A DNA stretch of 64,000 nt, from the NCBI RefSeq assembly GCF_020176715.1, contig NZ_JAIVMF010000007.1, positions 124,001-188,000 of the forward strand, written 5' to 3'. The position numbers and the translations under genes were made by a program. Below are positions 58,661 to 64,000 of the stretch, in pieces; position 1 is the stretch's first letter; every line of letters starts with the position of its first letter. Source of the stretch: Stappia stellulata (GTDB lineage: Bacteria; Pseudomonadota; Alphaproteobacteria; Rhizobiales; Stappiaceae). The notes under the pieces are model-generated. The model made no database searches and was not told where the DNA came from. It saw nothing but the letters and a program-made list of their open reading frames with translations.

Positions 58661-58698
58661 CCCATGTCTCCGGTACAAACCGTTACCTATGTCTCCGG
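58655..58698 (-). repeat. IS481 right inverted repeat
   Basis: Reverse complement reads GGAGACATAGGTAACGG... then ACCGGAGACATGGGTTACAA and matches the left repeat at 12570-12611 in most positions. The outer border is uncertain by 1-3 nt. Confidence 0.75.
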
Positions 58699-58715
58699 AT
58701 CGGACAAAAGCAAAA

Positions 58716-58805
58716 TGGCGGAGAGAGAGGGATTCGAACCCTCGATACGGTTTCCCGTATACACGCGTTCCAGGCGTGCGCCTTAAACCACTCGGCCACC
58801 TCTCC
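58716..58805 (-). tRNA. tRNA-Ser (anticodon GGA)
   Basis: 90 nt with encoded CCA. Acceptor GGAGAGG pairs with TCTCTCC. D-arm TGGCCGAGTGGTTTAAGGC. Anticodon stem CACGC/GCGTG with loop CTGGAAC, giving GGA. Long variable arm (TATACGGGAAACCGTAT). T-arm GAGGG-TTCGAAT-CCCTC. Reads UCC (and UCU). The 3' end lies close to the IS481 border. Confidence 0.95.
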
Positions 58806-59304
58806 GCGGCCAACCCGTCGAGCGGTCCGGAAACGGGGCAACTGCCCGGTTTCGGCATCCGTTTGACGGATCGTTTGCGGACCTCCTCGCGCCTTGAAAA
58901 ACAACGCGAATGCCGTCCGCAAGTCGCGCACTATACTGAGAGCGCGACCAAGTTCAAGCGCTGATCCGTCTCCTTTGGTCCTTTTCAACACCTGCGCCTG
59001 TCGGGGCGATTCCGCCGGGGGCGCGCGGGCGCCGAACCGGTGCCGGCAGGGCGTCAAGATCATGCCGATCCGCCGGTGTTTCCAGGGCCTTGGCGGCTCG
59101 CGCGTTTTCACGCTTTCGCGATGGTGGCCGCGCGACATTGCAGACTGCACGGGGCGGCTCTATCTTTCAGGACGAGGCAAGCGCGAGGCGCGGTGCCTGG
59201 CGGGCGCAGATGGCCGGCCGGCCGCGCGACAGGGCGGGGACGCCCCGCTGCGCGATCGCCGCGCGTCGGACGCGCGATGCGTTCGACACGGCAAGAGGAT
59301 TGAC
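58806..59304. other. Intergenic region upstream of tRNA-Ser and membrane protein gene
   Basis: This 499-bp stretch should hold the tRNA promoter (minus strand) and that of the 59305 gene (plus strand). The open frames here are not protein-like, and I see no other feature. Confidence 0.5.
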
Positions 59305-59628
59305 ATGTTTCGATTTCTGGCGCGGCTGACCGGTCTCTGGTTCGTCGCGATGGCACTGGTGGCGCTTGTCATCGACGGCACCAAGACAATCGCCGCATCC
59401 GCCTGGGTGGCGACCCCGCTCGGGCAGTATTGGTTCGATTTCGCTCCGGCCTCGCTCAACACCGCCCAGGCGGCGGTGCAGCGTCACGTGTCGCCGTTCC
59501 TGTGGGACCCGGTGATCCAGACGCTGCTGACGGCGCCGGTCTGGGCCAGTTTCGCACCGCTCGGCTTTCTGCTCTTGTGGATGGGCGAGCGGCGCTGGTT
59601 TTCGCGCAGGCGCGCGCGCCTGGTGTGA
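59305..59628 (+). CDS. Small inner-membrane protein
   Basis: 107 aa with an N-terminal TM helix (LTGLWFVAMALVALVIDGTK) and a C-terminal one (VWASFAPLGFLLLWMGE), ending in a basic tail. The middle segment FDFAPASLNTAQAAVQRHVS lies between them. It resembles small petM-like/PetN-type conserved membrane proteins of alphaproteobacteria, but I cannot name it. ATG has AGAGGA upstream. Confidence 0.7.
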   Translation: MFRFLARLTGLWFVAMALVALVIDGTKTIAASAWVATPLGQYWFDFAPASLNTAQAAVQRHVSPFLWDPVIQTLLTAPVWASFAPLGFLLLWMGERRWFSRRRARLV

Positions 59629-59687
59629 CGCGCCCGCCGGCGCGCCCGCCGGCCCGGCCCTTTCCTTGCCCTCGACAGGAGGCGTAG

Positions 59688-60350
59688 ATGTCTTTCATGA
59701 CCATGCTCAGCAACAAGTTCTCGCTCGTCGACCGTGCCGCCGCCCTGCCGGGGCGCGAGACGGCGATCATGACACCCGGCCGCCACGCGGTCACCGGCGT
59801 GCCCATCGATCTGGCGCCGGGCGAGGGACAGGAAGAGGTGCTTCTGGGGCTTGGCTGCTTCTGGGGCGCGGAACGGCTGTTCTGGCAGCTGCCCGGCGTC
59901 GCGGTCACGGCGGTCGGCTATGCCGGCGGCCCGACGCCCAACCCGACCTACAACGAGGTCTGCACCGGGCGCACCGGCCACACCGAAGTGGTCCGCGTCG
60001 TCTTCGACACCAATGTGATTTCGCGCGAAGACCTGCTGCGCGCCTTCTGGGAGGGACACGACCCGACGCAGGGCATGCGTCAGGGCAATGACACCGGTAC
60101 CCAATACCGCTCGGCGATCTACTACACAACGGACCAGATGAAGCAGGCGGCGGAGGCAACGGCCGCCGCCTACACGCAGGCCCTGCGCGCGGCGGGCCAT
60201 TCCCGGGCGATCACCACGGAAATCAGGCCGATGGAGGCCTTCTACTTCGCCGAAGAGCCGCACCAGCAGTATCTCGCCAAGAATCCCGGCGGTTACTGCG
60301 GCCTTGGCGGCACCGGCGTGGCCTGCCCGGCCCCCGCGCCCGCCGGCTGA
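59688..60350 (+). CDS. msrA: Peptide-methionine (S)-S-oxide reductase MsrA
   Basis: 220 aa. Reduces methionine-S-sulfoxide in oxidised proteins. Catalytic GCFWG with C57, then [40 protein letters not shown], and C-terminal [12 protein letters not shown] carrying the recycling Cys. The layout and length match E. coli MsrA with its N-terminal extension (LPGRETAI). Followed by a good terminator. Confidence 0.96.
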   Translation: MSFMTMLSNKFSLVDRAAALPGRETAIMTPGRHAVTGVPIDLAPGEGQEEVLLGLGCFWGAERLFWQLPGVAVTAVGYAGGPTPNPTYNEVCTGRTGHTEVVRVVFDTNVISREDLLRAFWEGHDPTQGMRQGNDTGTQYRSAIYYTTDQMKQAAEATAAAYTQALRAAGHSRAITTEIRPMEAFYFAEEPHQQYLAKNPGGYCGLGGTGVACPAPAPAG

Positions 60351-60390
60351 AGCCCGCCGTCCGGCTTTCGCCGGGGCCTTTTGACTGCAG

Positions 60391-60423
60391 GGGCACGCCC
60401 AAACGGCGTGCCCTTATCTTTTC
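60391..60423 (+). terminator. Rho-independent terminator after msrA
   Basis: Perfect stem GGGCACGCC / GGCGTGCCC around CAAAC, followed by TTATCTTTT. Confidence 0.85.
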
Positions 60424-60576
60424 CTGTATGGAATAAGTCATAGATCTTTAGGTAGAAGTACGACGTCGCAAGCGTCTTTTTGTGCTTCATCACCTGTTAA
60501 ACCTTGTGGGGCATTCTCTCCGTTACGGAAACGCATGTCGGCGTCCGCAAGGCATGCCGGGACGCAAGGAGATCCG

Positions 60577-60867
60577 ATGACCCGCACCTGGCGCATCCTC
60601 CTCGCGAGCTATTTCACCTTTGTTCTGGTTGCAATGGGCGTGGGTCTGTTCGCGCCTGGCGCCAGCGGCCGCGTTGCGGTGATTGTCTGGCCGGGCTCAG
60701 GATCGGCCGCCGCGATCGTGGCGTCGGCCGGCGGTGACCTGCTGCAGGTGGGCTCGGGAAACTGGATCGCGATTGCCAATGGCGAGGGTGGGGATTTCGT
60801 GCAGCGCCTGTACCGCGCGGGCGCGTTTCTGGTGACATCGCCGAGTGTGGCGGAAGCCTGTCTTTAG
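60577..60867 (+). CDS. Small membrane-anchored or exported protein
   Basis: 96 aa with a hydrophobic N-terminus (ILLASYFTFVLVAMGVGLFA). The rest, VAVIVWPGSGSAAAIVASAG, GDLLQVGSGNWIAIANGEGG, resembles a small beta-rich periplasmic domain. No family known to me. AAGGAG precedes the ATG by 7 nt. It lies 32 nt before the chemotaxis gene and may share a transcript. Confidence 0.7.
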   Translation: MTRTWRILLASYFTFVLVAMGVGLFAPGASGRVAVIVWPGSGSAAAIVASAGGDLLQVGSGNWIAIANGEGGDFVQRLYRAGAFLVTSPSVAEACL

Positions 60868-60899
60868 GGCCGGTGAGGCAAGAACGGGACAAATGAGAA

Positions 60900-62390
60900 A
60901 TGGATGAGACGGCGGAAACGAAGGTAACCGGCCTGGACGAAATGCGGCTCAGCTTCGCCAGGGTATTCGTCATGTTTGTCTGGGTGAATGTTCTGGTCGT
61001 CATGGCGGTGGCCTGGAACAGCGAGAACGTGTCGCCGGTGCTGGTGAGCGCTGCGGCCCTGCTCATGGGCGCGGCGACGACGGCCGCGTGGATCAAGGAA
61101 GGCACCAGCGTGCCCGTGCGCATCGTCAGCGCGGTATCGCTTGCGGGGCTCGTCAGCCTGCTGGTCGCGGCGATGGGCGGTGGCGACCCAGCTCATTCCT
61201 TCCAGATCGATGCGCATATGTATTTCTTTGCCGCCCTTGCGATCCTCGCCGGCTGGGTCGACTGGCGGGCGCTGGTCGCCTTTTCCGCCGTGGTGGCCGT
61301 GCATCACCTTTTCTTCAACTTCATGATGCCGCTGATGGTGTTTCCGGACGGCGGAAATTTCCTGCGCGTCGTCCTGCACGCGGTGATCGTCGTGCTGGAA
61401 ACCGCGGCGCTGATCTGGCTGACGGCCCGGATTCAGGCGACCTTCGCCGCCGCGATCAACGCGGTCGAGGAAGCCAATGCCGCGCGCGACGAGAGCGAGC
61501 GCCTCAAGACCGTCGATGACGCACGTCGAGAGACCGAATTGGCCCGTCAGGCCGACGTCCAGGCCGGGATCGTCGAGTTCCGCCAGGATATCGAGACCAA
61601 GCTGAACGACGTCACGGCCCGCGCCAATGCCATGTTGGAGGCGGCGCGCTCGCTGGAGGACATCGCCGGCGATGCCTCGGGCAAGTCGCAGGCGGCAGGC
61701 TCCGCGTCGGAGACCGCGAGCGCCAATGTGCGCTCCGTTGCGGCGGCGGCGGAGGAACTGTCTTCCTCCATTGCCGAGATCGCGCGCCAGATCGCCCAGA
61801 CCAACAACATTGTCGAACAGGCTACCCAGGGCGCACAAGGAACCAATGAGCGCGTCGCGCGCCTGGCGGAATCCGCCAACAAGATCGGTGAGGTGGTTAC
61901 CCTGATCCAGGCGATCGCCGAGCAGACCAACCTGTTGGCGCTCAATGCCACCATCGAGGCGGCGCGGGCCGGCGAAGCCGGCAAGGGCTTTGCGGTCGTG
62001 GCGGCTGAAGTGAAGGAACTGGCGACCCAGACCTCCAAGGCGACCGAGGAGATCGGCGCCCAGATCACCGCCATCCAGAACGAGACCGGCCAGGCGGTGT
62101 CCGCCATCGCCCAGATCGCGGAAACCATGCAGGAGGTCAACGGCTATACCTCGTCGATCGCCGCGGCGGTCGAGGAACAGGGGGCCGCGACCGGCGAGAT
62201 CTCGCGCAATGTCGCGGAAGCCGCCACCGGAACCGGGCTCGTCTCCAGCAACATCGTCGGCCTCGGCGAGGCGGTGGCGCGCACGGCGACGGCGGCCACC
62301 GAGATGGAAGACACCATCGAGGAGGTTACCCGCCAGACCGACGCGGTGCGTCAGTCCGTCGACCGCTTCCTGGAGCGGGTCGCATCCTAG
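60900..62390 (+). CDS. Methyl-accepting chemotaxis protein
   Basis: 496 aa. The first 180 residues contain about six TM helices and no large periplasmic domain, so the ligand site is probably within the membrane part. After a coiled-coil linker ([20 protein letters not shown]) comes the MCP signalling domain, with the hairpin tip [20 protein letters not shown] and [15 protein letters not shown]. No C-terminal CheR-tethering pentapeptide (NWETF) is present. Confidence 0.94.
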   Translation: MDETAETKVTGLDEMRLSFARVFVMFVWVNVLVVMAVAWNSENVSPVLVSAAALLMGAATTAAWIKEGTSVPVRIVSAVSLAGLVSLLVAAMGGGDPAHSFQIDAHMYFFAALAILAGWVDWRALVAFSAVVAVHHLFFNFMMPLMVFPDGGNFLRVVLHAVIVVLETAALIWLTARIQATFAAAINAVEEANAARDESERLKTVDDARRETELARQADVQAGIVEFRQDIETKLNDVTARANAMLEAARSLEDIAGDASGKSQAAGSASETASANVRSVAAAAEELSSSIAEIARQIAQTNNIVEQATQGAQGTNERVARLAESANKIGEVVTLIQAIAEQTNLLALNATIEAARAGEAGKGFAVVAAEVKELATQTSKATEEIGAQITAIQNETGQAVSAIAQIAETMQEVNGYTSSIAAAVEEQGAATGEISRNVAEAATGTGLVSSNIVGLGEAVARTATAATEMEDTIEEVTRQTDAVRQSVDRFLERVAS

Positions 62391-62432
62391 GCGAAAGCCG
62401 CCAGACCCGAGTTGTCCAGATCCAAGTTGTCG

Positions 62433-62470
62433 AGACCGCGCCGGAGAGGATCCGGCGCGGTCTTCGCTTT
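62433..62470 (+). terminator. Rho-independent terminator after the MCP gene
   Basis: Stem GACCGCGCCGGA / TCCGGCGCGGTC with loop GAGGA, followed by a T-rich stretch (TTCGCTTTCT). Confidence 0.7.
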
Positions 62471-62497
62471 CTGCCCGCCCTCCTGTATGAAGGCGGG

Positions 62498-63472
62498 ATG
62501 CTGCCTGTTTCCATCGACCCTAAAACCCGCGACCGCTACCGCCGCCGCAACCGTGCGCACACGCTGTTTCTGGCGTTTGGCGCCATCCTGCTGCTCGGTC
62601 TTTGCGCCTACACCCTGGCCGGCCCGACGGGGGTGGTCTGGGCCGCGCTCGGCGGCGGGCTGTCGCTCGTGATGGCGACCCATATGTCGCCGCGCATGGT
62701 GCTCGGCCTCTATGGCGCGCACGAGCTGTCGCGTCACGACTACCCGCAGGTCTACCGGATCGTGCGGCTCCTGTCGGACCGCGCCGGCCTGAGCGCGCCG
62801 CCGCGGCTTTACCGCGTGCCCAGCCGGATGATGAATGCCTTCTCCACCGGACGGCGCGACGAGGCGGTAATCTGCATGACCGACGCGCTGATCGCCCGGC
62901 TCAACGCGCGCGAGTTCGTCGGCGTGATGGCGCATGAGCTTGCCCATATCGTGCATGAGGACATCACGGTGATGGCGCTGGCCGACATCGTCAGCCGGAT
63001 GACCTCGGTGATGTCCGCGCTCGGGCTGTTTCTGGTGATCTTTCACCTGCCCGGGCTTTTGACCGGCGGCGGCGACGTTCCCTATGCCGCGATTGCCGTC
63101 CTGATCATCGCGCCGACGCTGGGCACCGCGCTTCAGCTTGGCCTGTCGCGCACGCGCGAATACGAGGCGGACCTCGGGGCGGCGGCGCTCACCGGCGATC
63201 CCGACGGGCTGGCGAGCGCGCTTGAAAAGCTGGAGCGTATGCAGGGACGGATGTGGGAGGCGATGCTGCCGCAGGGCGCGCGCATTCCGGACCCGTCCGT
63301 GTTGCGCACCCATCCGCAGACCGAGGAGCGGGTGCGCCGGTTGAAGGCGCTCAAGGCGGAGCCGGGGCGCTGGGTGGACACGGGCGACCGCCCGCATGTG
63401 CGCGGGCATTCGCCGGTGCCCGACACCGGCGCGCCACGCCGTCGCCTGCGCGGACTGGGCGCCTGGTACTGA
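62498..63472 (+). CDS. M48-family membrane zinc metalloprotease (HtpX-like)
   Basis: 324 aa. Catalytic HELAH in VMAHELAHIVHED (about 146-150), third zinc ligand in REYEADLGAAAL, and membrane helices before (TLFLAFGAILLLGLCAYTLA) and after the active site. The segment PPRLYRVPSRMMNAFSTGR is the usual substrate-strand region. It probably degrades damaged membrane proteins. The C-terminal 50 residues are disordered and basic. Confidence 0.92.
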   Translation: MLPVSIDPKTRDRYRRRNRAHTLFLAFGAILLLGLCAYTLAGPTGVVWAALGGGLSLVMATHMSPRMVLGLYGAHELSRHDYPQVYRIVRLLSDRAGLSAPPRLYRVPSRMMNAFSTGRRDEAVICMTDALIARLNAREFVGVMAHELAHIVHEDITVMALADIVSRMTSVMSALGLFLVIFHLPGLLTGGGDVPYAAIAVLIIAPTLGTALQLGLSRTREYEADLGAAALTGDPDGLASALEKLERMQGRMWEAMLPQGARIPDPSVLRTHPQTEERVRRLKALKAEPGRWVDTGDRPHVRGHSPVPDTGAPRRRLRGLGAWY

Positions 63473-63505
63473 GCGGGTGGATCGGGGCGGGGGCGGGTCG
63501 CCGGC

Positions 63506-64000
63506 TCAGCTCATCCAGCGCAGGGTGCGGCCCTTGACCGGATTGGCGAAGGGGCGGCCTTCCTGACCGGAGCGGGCCCACTCGTCCTTGAGCTGCATCC
63601 ACCAGCGCCCCTGCGTGTCGGCGTCGTTGATCAGCATCAGGCGGGGATTGTGCTTCAGCCCCTCGCGCTGCTGGATGACGACGCGCCGGTCCTGGTCGAG
63701 AAACACCTTCATCAAGTGGCGAATGAGCGGCTTGAACGGGCCGACCCAGCCCATGCTCGCCCAGAACATCTGCCGCACTTCCGTGTGCGAGCGGTCGACC
63801 GGGGTGATCGTGGTCAGTCCGACGACGCTGTGGCGGCTGCCCTGGATGTGCTCGATCCTGAGGCCCGGCAGCGCATAGCGGATCTCGGTGGTCACATCGT
63901 CGCCGAGCACCTTGTAGGCGATGTTCTGCGGCGGCAGCTTGTGCCGTGCCATCGCCCAGCCGAGTTCGGCCGGCTCGAACAGCTTTTCCTTCGCCCTGAG
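63506..64000 (-). CDS. Rieske-type aromatic ring-hydroxylating oxygenase, C-terminal part
   Basis: The frame stays open to the window edge, so the gene is partial (about 165 residues visible). It contains the C-terminal catalytic-domain end: ENAL-type features are out of view. Visible parts are GLRIEHIQGSRHSVVGLTTI, WVGPFKPLIRHLMKVFLDQD and RRVVIQQREGLKHNPRLMLI, which match the end of VanA/PAO-like oxygenase alpha subunits. The Rieske 2Fe-2S ligands would lie beyond the window. Substrate unknown. Confidence 0.75.
   Translation of the reverse strand, partial: LRAKEKLFEPAELGWAMARHKLPPQNIAYKVLGDDVTTEIRYALPGLRIEHIQGSRHSVVGLTTITPVDRSHTEVRQMFWASMGWVGPFKPLIRHLMKVFLDQDRRVVIQQREGLKHNPRLMLINDADTQGRWWMQLKDEWARSGQEGRPFANPVKGRTLRWMS

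Larger units (their letters stand above)
58430..58698 (+). mobile_element. IS481-family insertion sequence, right part
   Basis: Right part of the IS element whose left part is at 12570-13588. It holds the last 75 codons of the transposase and the right inverted repeat. The element ends about 17 bp from the 3' end of tRNA-Ser. Confidence 0.85.

Noticed and set aside
58716..58805. tRNA-Ser as attachment site of the prophage
   Set aside because: The phage ends carry a 5-bp duplication within IS481 and lie about 290 bp from the tRNA. No integrase gene or duplicated tRNA 3' end is present.

Overview
The window looks like the chromosome of a GC-rich alphaproteobacterium, probably of the order Hyphomicrobiales (Rhizobiales). 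The basis is high GC, heavy use of GC-ending codons, and the kinds of host genes present (PepSY/OmpR-type two-component system, membrane alpha/beta-hydrolase, MCP with a multi-helix membrane sensor). I cannot name the genus from sequence alone. About 19 kb is ordinary host chromosome. The central 44.8 kb is a mobile region.

Host left arm (1-12569): an Asp-rich exported protein; a PepSY protein divergent from an OmpR-type response regulator and its histidine kinase; an HPF/RaiA-like protein; a TauD/TfdA-type dioxygenase; a NUDIX hydrolase; a sugar-phosphate nucleotidyltransferase; an EamA transporter divergent from an HxlR regulator with a paired operator between them; an IS630 remnant; two alpha/beta hydrolases; and RecQ.

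Mobile region (12570-58698): elements are nested inside one another. An IS481-family insertion sequence sits just beyond the 3' end of a tRNA-Ser(GGA) gene. A transposable, Mu-like prophage has inserted into the IS481 transposase gene. Its exact ends are 13589 and 58429. They are flanked by a perfect 5-bp duplication CTGGA, and joining the two transposase halves restores one frame of about 392 codons. The prophage reads right to left. Its order is L end, divergent repressor, Ner, ParB-like protein, MuA-type transposase, MuB-type ATPase, a run of small translationally coupled early genes, GemA, a Mor/C-type activator, lysis genes, terminase/portal/head genes, capsid genes, a P2-type contractile tail module (V, W, J, I, fibre, FI, FII, E/E', T, U, X, D), and a Com-led operon at the R end. 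It therefore combines Mu-type replication and head genes with a P2-type tail. All key modules are present and look intact.

Two accessory systems inside the prophage stand out. (1) At 36.5-40.4 kb, between head genes and on the opposite strand, is an AT-richer two-gene cassette. It encodes a 955-aa gamma-type N6-adenine methyltransferase (DPACGSG and NPPF motifs) and a 239-aa PD-(D/E)XK-like nuclease (D...ECK). It is a candidate restriction-modification-like defence system carried by the phage. (2) At the R end, where Mu carries com-mom, a Com-like zinc-finger protein heads a translationally coupled operon with no Mom. It encodes a small protein, a protein with two ParB-like boxes fused to a SAM-binding fold, and a CmoA-like SAM enzyme. 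Neither SAM enzyme has the DPPY/NPPF motif of base N-methylases. I infer an undescribed DNA-hypermodification or anti-restriction pathway.

Regulatory sites that can be read directly: three copies of a 13-bp palindrome upstream of the lysis, protease/capsid and sheath operons (likely late-promoter activator sites); MuA-type repeats at both ends; an inverted-repeat operator between repressor and Ner; a T-TTT-TTT slippery site that would make gpE+E' by -1 frameshifting; and a perfect 27-bp palindrome inside the ParB-like gene.

Host right arm (58699-64000): tRNA-Ser, a small membrane protein, MsrA, a small exported or membrane protein, a methyl-accepting chemotaxis protein, an M48 metalloprotease, and the C-terminal part of a Rieske-type ring-hydroxylating oxygenase that runs off the window.
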